Program-made: the position numbers and the translations under genes
DNA from: Acanthaster planci
Taxonomy: Eukaryota; Echinodermata; Asteroidea; Valvatida; Acanthasteridae
Direction of reading: 5' to 3'
DNA: 64,000 bases
NCBI RefSeq assembly: GCF_001949145.1
Contig: NW_019091485.1
Span: 594,337-658,336 of the forward strand
Shown: positions 39,393-53,337 of the stretch, in pieces
Layout of the letters: each line of letters begins with the position of its first letter
Position numbering within the stretch: the stretch's first letter is position 1
Notes under the pieces: model-generated
Databases searched by the model: none
Seen by the model: the letters and a program-made list of their open reading frames with translations, nothing else
What the model was told of the DNA's origin: nothing

Positions 39393-41685
39393 AACACATA
39401 CATAATGTCAAATGTTCTGTTTATTGTACATATATGTGCATGTAACTCCTATCTGCATTGTGTCACTTACATTTAAATGGGTCATTTTAAGGCCCTCATG
39501 AATTTCGTGCCTTTGTTTTGTGATGTGCAGTAACTCAACACTTCCTAGCCTTATACTCTGATTAAACTCATTTTAGTAATTCAGAAGAAATAATGGGACT
39601 AAAATCGTCCAGAGTGTCCAAAACAGAGCCCTTTGGCTGTGTGGGGGTTGCATGTTTACATGTATCTATCATCAGTGGCTTTCAGGGATGTCGGTTAACA
39701 CCAACATGGGCCTACACATGTACACAGGTTTCAGCAGGAGACCTTTTCAATCCTCTTTTGATTTCCTTTGGGGGAAACATTACAAATCCGTTGCATTAAT
39801 TCTTTTTGTGTTCTTTGGGGAGTTAGTTTTTTCCCTGAATGTGTATGAATGTGTACTTGAAGAGTGTGGCATTAGTTGCGAACAAATTTCAGGTACCGTA
39901 CATGTGGCTTGAAAACAAGCACAGTAAGTGATCATTGTTTGCATGTTGAGGAATTTGGCATGGGAATGCACCTAAACAGGAGCTTGCTTTTGAATTTTAA
40001 TGTCACTGGCCTGTTATTGAGAACCAGGAGGGGAAATGAAGATCTGAACTCCCGGATGAGCCCTCAGGGACAATGTAAGATCCTATCAAAGAGCCTTGGC
40101 TGGACTCTTGTTGTGACTTGAGTGTTAACAAGCCGGGTATCACGCCTTCTCATTTCCCATCTGAGCCTGTTCCCAGTGGCTTGCTGGTGGCATATTGTGT
40201 GGTGATTGCCTTACTGTGTGGTTTGGTTATGACAGGTATAAAAAAAAGGCAGGTCGATGCCGGTTCAGGTCTGGAAATACCAGGAGGCTTAAGTATGGTA
40301 GAGACTGTTGATGCAAGTGACTTCAGCTTCCTTGGAAATACATTGTCCATTGTGCTTATCCATATCATCAACATGCATTCATAAAATGTGAAGAAAGAGC
40401 GAGGAAAATATCCACTCTTGGATCTTTTTAAGGTCGTTATATCTGCTGTCATTAATGTGTACCAGTATGTGCACCTTCCAAAAGAGGAACCCACTTATTT
40501 CTAATTGATGGAAGCAATTTGTGAACAAGTGTGTTAATCCAGGACACAAGAAATATCATCTTGGGCATGGGCTTGATCCTTAAATTAAAATGTATCTCTG
40601 AGATTCAGAAGAGAGCGCTTTTACAATAACTGCTTGACCCGAGATCTGAGGTACAAAGGATGGAATGATGAAGCGTTGCTGAGGGCATTGTCTCAGGTAA
40701 TTGCGTGCAAATTCATGTGCATAATATTACAATTAACCCAGATGTAGTGAACCGTGAAACCAAGAAAGTCACAACCAAAGCAGAAGTGCAGCGGACTGCC
40801 TTGATAATAGGTATGCAGCACTAGAGTCTGTCATACCCCTGGGTCTGTGACAGACATAGGGGAGACCACAATAAATCAAAACATTCATGGCAAATGCATG
40901 AGTCTGGGTAGGAAGAGACTAATGAAGAGTTACAGGGGGCTTGGCTGCTCATGGGGTTCCCTTCCTAACCCCGTTGGTTAATAGCCCTCGATGAATAGAT
41001 TCCTATACTTCACAAACAGGAAATATGGAAACCTTATTGTATTGAAGAGTGATTCACTGGGTTATATGAGTATGTACTACAGACTGGCAGTGTATATACG
41101 TGTACTTCAGCCCCTCCCCCTCCTAATTCTCCATTGAGAAAGTGGAGCTGAACCCCATTTTTTTTTACCCTAAGTACCTTAGAGATGAACAGTTCAAACC
41201 AGATTATTGTACACGCCATCCTGTCCAGATCCTATTTGGTTTAAGTTGGGACAATCAAAAGAAGGTATGGTTGGAATAGTCCAAACCAAGTACAAGTCAG
41301 GAAATCACTCTTCACTCTAATTGGATTGTGAGGATGAACTTGACGGGAAAATGTCATGCAGGCAACGTAGCTCTGGTCATGCCGGAAGGGCCAAGGTATT
41401 TCATTCTCAGATCCCCCAGCTGCCAGCTGATCTCCCAAATGAATTGGGAATCTGTTGTCATCATTGTCATTGTTTGGATGAGTATCCATGCAAACTCCCT
41501 TAAATTAATTAGAAACTTCTTCCGCTGAAAAAAATAAGTTATTTTAAAACATCATAGTAAGGGGAATTGAAGTTTTAAACAGTGTCAAAGATATGAGGCT
41601 AAGGCTGTAGAGCTAAATACAAAGACAAAGAAATTGATTTAAGAAAAAATTGTTAGTTGAAACAACTTCATAAGATCCACAAGAT

Positions 41686-41850
41686 GGGGTGGCAAGGGTG
41701 GCTAGTGAATGAAGCACTCTCCTCTCACCACTGTGGTCCTGAGTTCAATCTTTGGCCTTGGTCATTATATGAGTAGAGTTGTTCATTGGTTATCTCCTGT
41801 GTTTTGAGGCTTTTTCTGCGGGGTCCCCGCTTTCTCCTCCCTCTGCAAAA
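41686..41850 (+). mobile_element. tRNA-derived SINE
   Basis: The head looks like a decayed tRNA: an A-box-like TGGCTAGTGAATGAAGC from 41699 and a B-box-like AGTTCAATCTT at about 41742, about 42 bp apart, an acceptable RNA polymerase III spacing. It is followed by a body (GTTGTTCATTGGTTATCTCC, GAGGCTTTTTCTGCGGGGTC, CCCGCTTTCTCCTCCC) that resembles the central region of SINEs widespread in marine invertebrates. The 3' end near 41850 is approximate. Not a functional tRNA, since the cloverleaf is not intact. Confidence 0.55.
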
Positions 41851-41900
41851 CATTTGACTCTTATGATCAGTTGGCTGTGCTGTGTTGGCAGATGTGGATC

Positions 41901-43003
41901 ATTGGGTATGTTTAGACAAGGTGTCAAATAGGGGTTGATCCGAAAATATTAAGTCACCTCTCTGTTTGAACGCTCTAATCCAGCTGAGGTGGAGTAAGTT
42001 ACGCCACTAAGTTGGCGCAACTTGGACTGCCAAAAATCAGTGGATTAGCGTAAATCACGCGAAAGATAAAGATCTCCCCCCACGGCGACAAGCTGCAAAA
42101 TAACATGTGGACAAAACTGGCCTTGCTTCCAGGCATAGTTTCTTGAATTTGACCCAATGTGTAGGCCAGCGTTCCTTCATGCCTACAGCGTACTCAACGG
42201 AGACGCATGCACATCGTTTTACACTCGACAGACTTAAAAATACTGTTGAATGATTTGGGTTTTTAACATCTACCAATTTTTTTCAAAGTACCCAATGAAA
42301 AAAAGACCATGCAAAAGAAGTTCCATTTATGTCCACCATGGATGAGGCAATCTACATATATGGGAAGTAACTACTACATATTTACCCACAGAATGTCTTG
42401 GTTTTTAAATCACAGTTTCCAATACCAAACTCCTTTTTGCCAGGCTCATTGCTGCCTAGACTGTTTTCAAGACGAATAAAGTTGCAAGGAGTTTTAGTTT
42501 AGGCAAGCACTCGCAGGCACAACACTTCTTCAGACTTCCACAAATACTACTTTAAAAACGACTTCAGACTTGACTTGGCTTTTCACCAAAAGTTGATGCT
42601 CCATTTTGCTATGTGTTTTACAGCTCCTTGCTGTAACAATGCACTGTATTTTCACTTGGACACTGAAGTAAACCATGAAATGCATTGTCTGCATGGACGT
42701 ACATGTACCATCTTGATTAAGTACGTGCTTGAGCACGACCTGCCAACCTAACTACGTCGATGCATGGAGGAAGGAAAGGTACTCTGGTATTTCGTTGAAC
42801 TTCTGCAAGGTCTGGAGGTGGGCAAACATTGTGTAACCACAGTGGGTTAACTTGAGCCCCTTTTTGGTTTGGTACACCGGGTGGTGCTAGCATAACTTCC
42901 TGGTCTGAACGAGAGCATATTTTGGATTAAGCAGTTCTTATCTAAACTCAGCCCGAATTCAATTAAATTAGGATTAACCTTTTTATGTCAGAACATACCC
43001 ATT
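41901..43003. mobile_element. About 1.1-kb TIR element with ATT direct repeats at its ends (Harbinger-like candidate)
   Basis: The left end GGGTATGTTTAGACA begins at 41904. The right end, read on the reverse strand from 43000, is GGGTATGTTCTGACA. Immediately outside both is ATT (41901-41903 and 43001-43003), a possible 3-bp target duplication. Subterminal blocks also correspond loosely (TTTGAACGCTCTAATCC on the left; GTTCAGACC and TTAATCC on the reverse of the right). No transposase frame is visible, so it would be non-autonomous. It sits about 50 bp after the SINE. Confidence 0.5.
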
Positions 43004-45467
43004 GGCAGCTACCTGAGTGGCCATCGTATGCCTTTGGCCCAAGCATGGTTATGCTTTATTGTACAGTGTATTTGAACATGCCTGTAATTATATGGAACTT
43101 GCACTTCATAAATGAATAAATTATTATGAAATTGTATGTATAGGGGTTAAGCACATCCATTCCTTCCTTCTTCGCAATAATTTTTCTTCTTTGCATGTCC
43201 AACCTGATACTTTTCCAATTAAATGAATTAACTCAAAAATTCTGCAGTAATCCAGATAGTAATCCAGTGATATGAATGCAGCTTCTGCTTCAGTGAAGGT
43301 TTCGAATGACTTTATCTTTAAAAAAACCCAGCCCGGCAATTAACCTTGAGCTACCATTTGAGTGAAGCATTCACAAGGAGAAGCCTGACCGACGAATGAG
43401 GAGCAATTATCCCGCCAATTATTAATATCTCCATCTACCGTAGGCATGCGTATGACTAACCAGCGATGTGTTAAAGTAACCTGCATGGTTCAGAGTGCCC
43501 AAAAGTGCAACGTCTTTGTTGTAGTCTGCCATTTGTCTGACCCCACACATATTGTTTGGAGCAGGCAGTATGTACATTGATGTAACACAGTAGCAGTGTC
43601 ATGCTGTTTCACTCAATGATTTTAAGTACATGCACATACAACTGTACTTTTTTGTCTTGGGGTGGGTTGCTGTCGTGTATTTTCCTCAGAAATTTTTAAG
43701 GAGTGTTTTTGTGTGGTTTGGATTTTTGTTGTTGTAATGATCCATTGAAAATGTCAACAGATTTGGTTTGCTGGTTGTGAAAGAGAAGCTTTGTCAGTTA
43801 TTTCATGTGTTGTACTACTGTTTTTTGTCATTTTAAAGTTCAATTTTATAACGGTGATTCATTTGGTAGAGAATTGACTGCACGTTGAAACAGCCAGTGT
43901 CTGGCAAGGAACTTGTTTAACAAATTGCACTTATGTTAATACAGCACATGCCATTAAGGATATAACGATATACCGATATACCATATGCTTTGTGAATTTT
44001 TTTTTCTCCCTTGGTGCATTTGACTGTGCATTGGGAGTTTGAGACCAGCGGAAATGATGTGAGTGCTGCTCAAACTGTGTTGCATCACTACACGTACATG
44101 TACACACACCTGTACATGGGTGGCTATTCTACTGTGTCTTTTGTCTGGAGACGCACCCAACCACCATGGCTGTAGTGTTACTGATGAAATAACCGCACAA
44201 AGTGGTGTACGCTTTATTTTTCAGACTCACATACATTTACTTTCCTTTGATAGAATAAAGTACTCGTAAATTTAATGGTTGGAAATCTTATGCCTGGCCA
44301 GTTTTCCATGAATTGCTAGCTTTTGTTACAAACCTTGTGTTGTATCCTGTTGAAATTATGGTCACAGCCGTGCATCATTTGTGGAGAGCATTCCACAGTC
44401 ATGGTATATAATGTACACTTGTAAAATGCACTGTATGTTTTTTAAGGTGCTGCAGGGCAGTGACATAAAGCCACATGGTTATGGTAAACCAAAGTTGCAA
44501 AAGACATGTTTAAAATGTAATGTACAATGTGGTTGTACTGTAATTTGTCATTGGTTGAACAAATATGAAAGATGCAACATTTTACCTCATTCACTGTCAC
44601 ATGAAATAAATTCATGGTTTTTATATATGGCTACATAAACTGTGCATTCCAATAAGGACTTGTATACACATACTTGTAAAATTTATACAGCTAGATAATA
44701 AACAAGTAAAGCAAACAATATTCTAATTTCTAAAGTCATGTCAGAGTTTAGCAAGATAACATATGCTATCAGATAGCATCCCTCATATTATGTTGTATTT
44801 AATATCAAACAAACAATGGAGAAATATCAAACACGCTCCAATTCACATTTCACTTGCAGATACTGGTATATACATGTACATGTAGGTCTTCACTATCTGA
44901 TTCTGTAATACTTAATAATACTGATGTCCATTTAAATGGACAATTCTTTCTTTGTAAATATACATTGTAAAATGTGATGTGTGAGGATGTGGCAAGAGTT
45001 TTACTGATGCCTTTTGAGCATTTACCGCAACAGTTGTCTGTTATTCATCAAATTCCACCTAATGTTCCCTTTAAAGCTGGCAGAATGTGGCAATATCCCT
45101 ATATTGTCTGATTCACCTTCTAGAATTCCACCAAATATTGGTTTGTCTCACCCAATTTGACCCAGGCTTTCACTGAGGGTCAGCCCCAAAGTGCATAATT
45201 TCCTTGTGGGTTCTCCTTTCCCATTTATTGTACAAACTTTTGGGGAGAAGGAATGCTGTTGATACAGTATAATGAAGAGGCATAGTACCTGCCTGTATGT
45301 AGAGGCAAAGGAAGGGTATGGGAGGCAAATGTGGCAAAAGTGGAAGTTTTACGTCTCTCAATGTTATGACCTATTTGCACAAATAGACAGCACACATCTT
45401 TTTTACAGAAGTGAAACTGATTGTCATGTTACAGGTAGCATTGATGACTTCTTTACAGATTTACAAA

Positions 45468-45524
45468 CATGTATGTACATGTACATTATACATGCATATA
45501 CTGAGCTACATGTATACATGTACA
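45468..45524. repeat. ACATGT cluster
   Basis: Interrupted ACATGTATGTACATGTACAT and TACATGTATACATGTACA words spread over 57 bp. Confidence 0.7.
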
Positions 45525-48500
45525 CACCATTGCAGCCTACTTGTACCAGTACTGTTTTCAAGTGTTGTCACTTACTGTATCAGACCTCACCAACAATAAT
45601 GAAAATTGATATTTCCAAAATATTCATCCAAACAGTGTTTATACATGTATTTTTTGATGGAACTGATTGACTCAGTGTTCTCTTTTGATGGGATATAATG
45701 TCTTTTTTGCTGTACATCCTTTGATTTTTTTTATTGATTTTTAAGTTTTGATTTCAGCCCCCTTGTGAAAGGATTGAAGCACTGAGTAAGACTTATTGAG
45801 ACAGAATATACTGTATAAGGTGCATGATTTACACATGTTCACTTCCGTGGCATAAAATGAAGTGTGAAATTTGCAGCCTCTGGCTCTCCATACTTGTAAG
45901 TAATCCTGCGAATGAGCATCCTTCTTTGGGAGACGTTGGCTTCCTCTTGACCGCTCAAGCAGCTGTCTCTTTCCTCAGTATTCCTCAAGAAACATCCGAG
46001 GGGATGTAATCTTGCATAAAACATGGAGGTCAGTTGCGCAGCATTGTGCTTTTTTATTTATTTTTTTTACTAGCGATGTGGCTAGAGATGACTTTACTTC
46101 TTCATCAAAAACGTGCAAAGCATAGATGGATTTTCATCCCTTGACAAGCAACTGAGCTGTTGGTTATTTCAGGATCCAGCAGAGGATGAATATTTTAGTT
46201 GCTTGGGCAAATTCAGTCGTTGTCTTTGTGATTATGGTTGTTGTACAGATATGTGTATGCATGTATGATGTTCCAACAGTCGCAGAGAATGTCAGTAAGC
46301 TTGTAGTTTAATATTAAAACATTCAGTTTCTTTTTCGGGGATCCTGTTTTGTACATGAGGTTTCCTAGTATCAAAGTAAATGAACTACTTTGGTACAATA
46401 CTGCCATGTACAAATAATTTGGTTTTTCCTATCTGACACACAAACCTTCATCCAGTAGATTAGTACACTAAAATTATCAGAGCTGTGATGTCCGGAATGT
46501 ACTCTTTATGTGTGTGTCCTGTTACATGTCAGATTTTGAGCTTTTCAAACTGCTTTAAAGAGATTATTTTACCAGAGCTACAGGTACATTTTATACCAAC
46601 TAGTAATTCCAACTCTTCAGCTCTGTGTTTTGTTGCTGTGGTGTTGAAGTGAACCTGTGCATGGCACCTTTTCAGGAAGGGAACTCTGGGATGTTTTCCT
46701 GTGGTAATTAATGTCATTAAGGTGGAAGGGGAGGGGGTGGTTAGGTCCCCCCCCTTAAATATATCCCTGGGAATCACATCTGCAGTAACCATGTCAGAAA
46801 TGTTAAAGCCTTGCTGTATATGTGAAAAATGGGATTCAGGCATCAATCATAAAGGGTGCAGTTTCCTTGTAGAAAACGTTTCTCTTTCAAGGTGGAAGTG
46901 GCAGTCATGTATGAAAAATCCCCACCGCCCAGTCCAGTTCAGGACTCATCAAACATTCATTGTACTAGCTGCACCTGACCATAGCACGTTAACAGTAAGG
47001 AATTGCTTCCCCAGAAAATTTATTAGACCTCTGCATGACTTTCTGCAGACTTTTATTTGCATTATTTTCAGCGGGTCATGACAGTCATGTCCCCGTGAAA
47101 TCCGTCATTAAGAGAGGCACTCACACAGAGGCGCAAGGTACGAGTTCATGTAAGCGGCTGTGTGCTTCCAAGGTGTTGGGAGAACTGAACAAGAAGCTTT
47201 GATGAAAAGCACTCAATTATTTTGGTTAAGGATATTCTGAGTCCGTTGAGTTTGGCTCTTTGATTAGATACATGTCAGCAGAGCTGTGCTCGAAAGGTTT
47301 GAAACGAGGATGCTGAGATATTGATTTCAGATCTGAAAGTCCTTCAAGGTTTAAATGTTGATCACTTGCACTGCCCAGAATCTTGCATTTTGAGACTGGA
47401 CACCTTCAGATTTGTATATAAGACAGTGTACATGTATTTATACATGTATGCAACTAATATGCTCTGTTCATCAGCAAGCTGTAAACTGTTAACATGAGAA
47501 GATACTGTAATAGCAAGTATCAAAAACTGTATGTCAATCTCATTAGCGATTGAAAAAGCAGTATTTCCTGATTAATGACACGTGTATGTACAATCTGTAG
47601 ACTGTACTCATGCAAACATGTCCATTTATATGTTTTCTGATCTTCTTTTTTTCTGTTTGTTTACTTCCTCCCCAATGTAATCACTATGGCAATACTAACA
47701 GAATTTCAGGTTGGGAGTTCACCCACATGTTATCTCAATTCCAAGCAGTGGGATTCCAAATATCAGCGTCTTTTCTGACCCCCCAAAAAACCAGTTGGAG
47801 GCCTTTGATATTTGTTCAAACTGGAAGAAAATGCTTCCATCTTTATAGACCAGTAGCATACAGTGCAAGGCTTCTGAAATGCTAGTATTCCATAGTTGGG
47901 TGCAGGGGATTAGGCAAGGTCAAAAAGGGAGATGAAGGCCAGATTTGGAAAACCCCACAGGCCACGTCAGCCAACACATGAAAAACAAAACCAAAGATGC
48001 CCTAACATTACATACGCATACCTGAACTGAGCTTACCTTTGTCAAGACACTTGGTATTATGAGGGCATGTGTACAGCTGTATATAGTGCTCGCCAGCCTG
48101 TTGATGCACTGAGCTATGTGTACACTGTGCTCGGCATTGCTTCTCTGATTTCTTTATGAAATTGTCTTCAACAGGTTTTAATAATCGTTTTTAACAGGAT
48201 TTAATGTTAAAGGAAACACCTAACCTCATTCACATTCACTTCAACAACACACATGCATAAGGGTCTGCATGGTAAGACTCTTTTAATCCTTGGCCCCTTT
48301 GGAATTGTACATGTAGCAATCCAGCAATTACTCCCAACTGCCAAGTTGAATCCAGTCACCACTTGCTTAGTATTAGAGCAAGGTACACTGGGGGAAAGTG
48401 CCTGGGACTGCCTCTTCAATGTACAGTGCAAATGTTCTTTGCACCATTGCCCTTACACTGTAGTTTACTGCCAACATCTGTGAAAGTGGACCTCATTGTA

Positions 48501-49010
48501 CATATGTATGGTCTAAATGTATGGTCGCAATCTTGCAGTTTTGGGCACATGGTGAGAGTTACATGTACATATATTCTGGAAGTCATTAATATGACACCAG
48601 AAATTAAGATTTCACAGTAACAAATTTGGGTCAGCCTCAGGATCTCGTCAGAATCCAGAATGAAACTTTCCTTGAACAGAACTTGCCTGCAAGGCTGGAG
48701 TTCAATACTGGTACACTCTTCCTTTTCCTACTTTGAAATATGTAATCCAATAAATCAGTTTTTAGAATGAAGAATGAAACAGAAATATCCTACTCCGGAA
48801 TGCTTTGGTTGGGTCGGAAATGGATAGAGTTGCTTTACAGTCTTTCTATTGTTATAGTGTTTTATGTAACCATCATTGCAGCCAAACAGGCGGAATTGCA
48901 CATGATTTCACAAGGATAAAATTAAATACAGGAAACAATATACAAAGATATAAATTAAAAAAATATATATATAAATACAAAGAGCATAGGAAGACATGTC
49001 ATATGGCTGA

Positions 49011-49164
49011 TTCACAATAGTGCACCTCCGAGCGTTTGCAGTGCATTGACCAATCACAATGCGCAAAATGTGTCGACCCAATGTGCATTTAGAAAGGGTC
49101 GACAAATTTCACGCATTGTGATTGGTCAATGCATTGCAAACTCTTGGAGGGGCACTATTGTGAA
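49011..49164. mobile_element. Foldback MITE, 69-bp arms with a 16-bp loop
   Basis: The left arm 49011-49079 and the reverse complement of 49096-49164 match at 62 of 69 positions by hand count, starting TTCACAATAGTGC and ending GTCGACCC. The whole unit is essentially one hairpin. There is no target duplication I can fix and no coding capacity. In the pre-mRNA it would form a long double-stranded stem. Confidence 0.75.
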
Positions 49165-49888
49165 ACGCCCGTATCACCTCTTGTAGCCCTTGCTGTTGGA
49201 TCAAGCTTGAATTTTTTACCTTTACTGTACATAGTAGCTGGTCAGTTTAGGTTTTCCACCACTTGCAACACTCAGGCAACTGTTTCACCTTTCAAATTGT
49301 GAAGAAAACTTGGAAATACAAATATGGATAATGTGTGACTCATTCAGGGTCAGAGAACCTTCCAACTGATAGAACTGATGGAAATGTTTCCCCAGACTGT
49401 CTCCAGAGTGCAGTGCTGAAGTCTGATTCCACCAAAACTCTCCCCCCAAAGATAGGCGCCTCGAAATGCCAGACGCAATTTCATATTTCAGCTGCATGCA
49501 GGAAAAAAGAAAGGGGGGGGGGACTTGAGCCTGGAGAGGCTTTGGCTTATTCACCGCTCTCATCCCAGTTTGCCACCAATTTGTAAAACGATCATCTGAG
49601 GAGCACTCACTCCCTGGAAAGAGAGTTGGAATCGAATCGCTTGTCCCTCTCGTGACTCACACATCGGCAAATATCTCGGACCCTACAAGAAGGGAAAAAA
49701 AGCAGAAGAAAAGTATGCCAGCTTCTGGAAAAGACTGGGAACAGCTCCAGATTACCGTTGTGATGACCCGTGTTTAATCAGGAAGAACCCATAGTACTGT
49801 AGGATTAGTTAGTGAAGAGTGCATGAATGGGCTGAACATGCCACCTGATGTACATGTTATATGTTTTCTGTACATGTTGGAAATCCAA

Positions 49889-49946
49889 GTACATGTACAT
49901 GTACACGTACGTGTACTAGCAGGAAGGCATGTACAATGTACATGTA
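49889..49946. repeat. ACATGT/ACGTGT cluster
   Basis: GTACATGTACATGTACACGT passes into CGTACGTGTAC and then ATGTACAATGTACATGTA; tandem and self-complementary. Confidence 0.7.
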
Positions 49947-52900
49947 AATTGTACTCTTATTGTTTTCTCTTCCATGCCTTTTTTTTAGGGTTCAGGTATG
50001 AACACGTTGATTGTTGATTTCAGTGGAAGAAGTTTTTAGACAGAATAATCTGGTGCCACTGTTTCAATTTGAAATTATGATTGCTCACAGTCATTAAAAG
50101 TGAGTATGCATATTGTTCTTTTAATGTATGATTGTAAAGGTGTCTGCCGTGAGAGGATACAACAGTTTCCTCTTTTGACTGAGTTAATTATGCCCCATTC
50201 TGGTCGAATCATATTGCTTCCAGATAATTCTTAGTCTGTAAAACCCCTGTTAATGACTCCTAGTCATCATTTGCCTGCATTTACTAATCACTATATTAAT
50301 TATAAATACTCCCTGTATGTGAATTTCAAAAAGTGAGTAGCGTATAATTTTGGTTGATCTGAAATGATATGTGAACTTTCACTTCATGTTTATTGTTTGA
50401 TTGGGTTGTAATGTACATGTACATTGTACTCATTTACTGAGGCATTACATGTACATTTACATGGCATGGTTTACACATGTGTACTCATAAGTACTCGGAT
50501 TTAAATATGGCATACATGTATGTCTTTGCTTAGGCCATTTAGGGCTCTTCCCATGAATTGGACATTATTTTACCAGTGTTAAGGGGCATTTCTTATGTGT
50601 TTGGAAACTTTATTCCATGTATTTCAGTTCATGTAATCATACATGTAGCTCGGCTGATTACAGTCACACATATGTTTATGTTAATGTATATGCTAGTATA
50701 CAAGAGTTTCTACTTGTACATGTAGGTTTGTTTACTCTTCTTTATGTTTATTCGTCTTGTATTACCACAGACTTGAACACAGGCTTGGATACAAGCTGAG
50801 ACATAGGCCTGACCAGGATCAAACCAGACCCACTACTCCTTAAATAAACCTGATATCCGCCCATCACCAGTTTGGCCACCTCTGTTGTTTCAATTGTTCT
50901 GCAGCATGTTAGATGTACCGTAACTGTTGAATTTCGATATGTTCCAGTTCCTACTGAATTATATAAATGGAAGTGTTGCCTTTTGATCGGTTCATGCCCA
51001 TTTGTTTCCCATCAGCAAGGCCTTTCCTCTTGACACTTTGCAATTACATTTCAGCGGTAAAATGCCGCAGCAAATGGCGCGACGACTTTGTGATCTTAAC
51101 CTTTTCCTTTGGGTCACTCTTGTCCCAGTGTCACACCATTCCCCAAATATCCCCAGGATGATCACTGCCAGGCACATGGGCCAAATCTAATTTTTACCCA
51201 ATCAGATTGAAATCTGCACACTGTATTTCTCCTTCTCCCACTTTCCTGTTGTCTCTCAATCTCTCCCATCCCTTGCATTCACACCTTGTGCAGTGTTGTC
51301 CACACAGCTGCGTTAATTACAACACGCCGCAACCTGATTGAATTGACCTGCATTCCTCCAGCGTTCTGGACATTATCGTCCAAACCAATCGCTGTGCTGA
51401 GTTGCCAGTCCCGGTGTTGCAAGACAGCCATTCTTGAGGCCATTTTCACCCAGAGAATTCTTTAGTTGCCTCTGAAGAATTGTGTAACCTGGAAGTCTCC
51501 AAAATCTCCAGGGTGAAGGTTAGGCATCCAAGTTGGAGATTGTCAAAGATAAGACCCCTCCCACATGACCGATTATTCCTCTGTGATGTTGCACATCTGT
51601 TTCATTTCTGTAGACTATCAGTTCATCTTTACCCGCAAGTTGCTGGAGTTGCTTGGAAGATAATAGGCGTGAAGATCCTTCCACATTGCCCTGTGGGGCT
51701 TTTTGCTCTACATAATCTACCATATGTACTGAATTCCTGTCAAGCACTGCAGTCATTATATACAGTCGACTGCATTCTTGGCAAGATAGTATACCAGTGT
51801 AAAACACATGTAATTTGCTTGTAACAAATAAAATAAGGAATAGCTGTGGTATACTGGTTATTCATTTTCAACTGATGTAAGTTCTTGTTTATGACAAGAT
51901 GTTTTTCCACTTCATAGCTCGTATGGTCGGTTTGATGCTTGATTTACAGCTGTGACGTCTTCCTCTGATTGTTTGTCTACGTGATGTCCAGGAATTTCCT
52001 GTTAGTTTCTTTTAAAAGTTAATCCAATTTTGTCATGAGTTCATAAAGAAACAGTTTTGTTTCACTTCTTTGGGAGGGGGAGGAGATCGGGTCAGAGTTT
52101 GCTAGTAGACTACATATTTTTTGGAAGGCACAAGCTTTCTTCTCAACAGTTTCTACCTTTTATTTCCCATAAACACAGATGGTGGACATACATGTGTACT
52201 GGTACATGGATGTCCAAAATTTGTTAGATATTTTGCTGAAACCTCCAGTATTAGGGATGTGATTAAAATGTAGCGGTAAACCATATAATGTATAATCAGA
52301 AAATGAAATGTAATTCTAGATTTTGCGATTTCATGAGGGAAACTGATTGTGTCCGTACTCTGTATGCCAGCCATTGGCCATTCATTCATAATGATTTCAC
52401 GCAAGACCTTCTTGTTTATCAAAGACACCCACAATCTATTTTCTCGAGCTGCGTCAGCCTCTCAGTGTGCAGAGGGAAAAAAAATACATTGATTTTGGAC
52501 TGGACCAGGTCAAATCAAATACGGCTAATGCGCAATCCATGTCCAGGGAAAAAAAGTAGAACAACACTTGGAATGCAGACGATTCACGAGGCAGTTTGGG
52601 GAGTGTTGTATCAATACTCAGGTCTGTATGGTAAACACGGTGAGAAACTGCTGTGTTATCATGGCATGTGGAATGACATTGATTACCTTTGGAAAAAGCA
52701 ATTTTCCTAAATGGCATATTGTTTGTCCTGTGTCTATTTTGTGCCGTCCGTTGCACTGACTTGTTTTCCTGAAACGATAATTGAAAGGCAATTGTAGATG
52801 AGCTCTTAGGCCCCCCCCCCGAAAAATAAAAATGCTGAAACTGCACATTTCCTCTAGTATTTCACAGCAAAGTCTTGTCTTTGTATTTAGGGCTGCAAAA

Positions 52901-53317
52901 TCTTTTATATACAACATATGCATTTTTACAGGCAGTAATTCAAAGGATCTGCAACTCTGTTTGAAAATGGCACTGTATTTGTACAAATGTTCATGAATGT
53001 TTACTTGTAGTTTAGAAGTTTGCAAATCATTTGATAATCCTCGAAGTTCAATAATTTCCTAAATGCCAAATTCTTCTTTCATTTTCACTGTTGTGATTTC
53101 TTATTAAATGTCTGCATTTTCTCCAAATGAAGCCCACATACCTGGGACTTTTTGCAGTACATAGTGTGGAGGCGACATGTTTCTTGGAAGAGTTGAACTA
53201 CTCACCCATCATGCGCTGAATGTGTAAACCTGCAAAACGAAAAAGCTCAATATGCGGTTGAAAGACCTTTGACTGACAAATTAACGTTTAGAGATGTGTC
53301 AGGCTTACGTTGTGAAC

Positions 53318-53337
53318 TACATGTACATGTACATGTA
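53318..53337. repeat. (TACATG)3TA run
   Basis: A perfect hexamer array identical over 20 bp to 39373-39392. Confidence 0.85.

Noticed and set aside
41699-41755. Functional tRNA gene
   Set aside because: A- and B-box-like motifs are present but both deviate and no complete cloverleaf can be drawn; the following body makes a SINE more likely.
52811-52820. C10 run (and C11 at about 58118)
   Set aside because: Simple homopolymers, prone to sequencing error, without other signal.
52288-53025. Overlapping frames of 130-140 codons on both strands
   Set aside because: Mutually overlapping on opposite strands with no recognisable domain or splice context.
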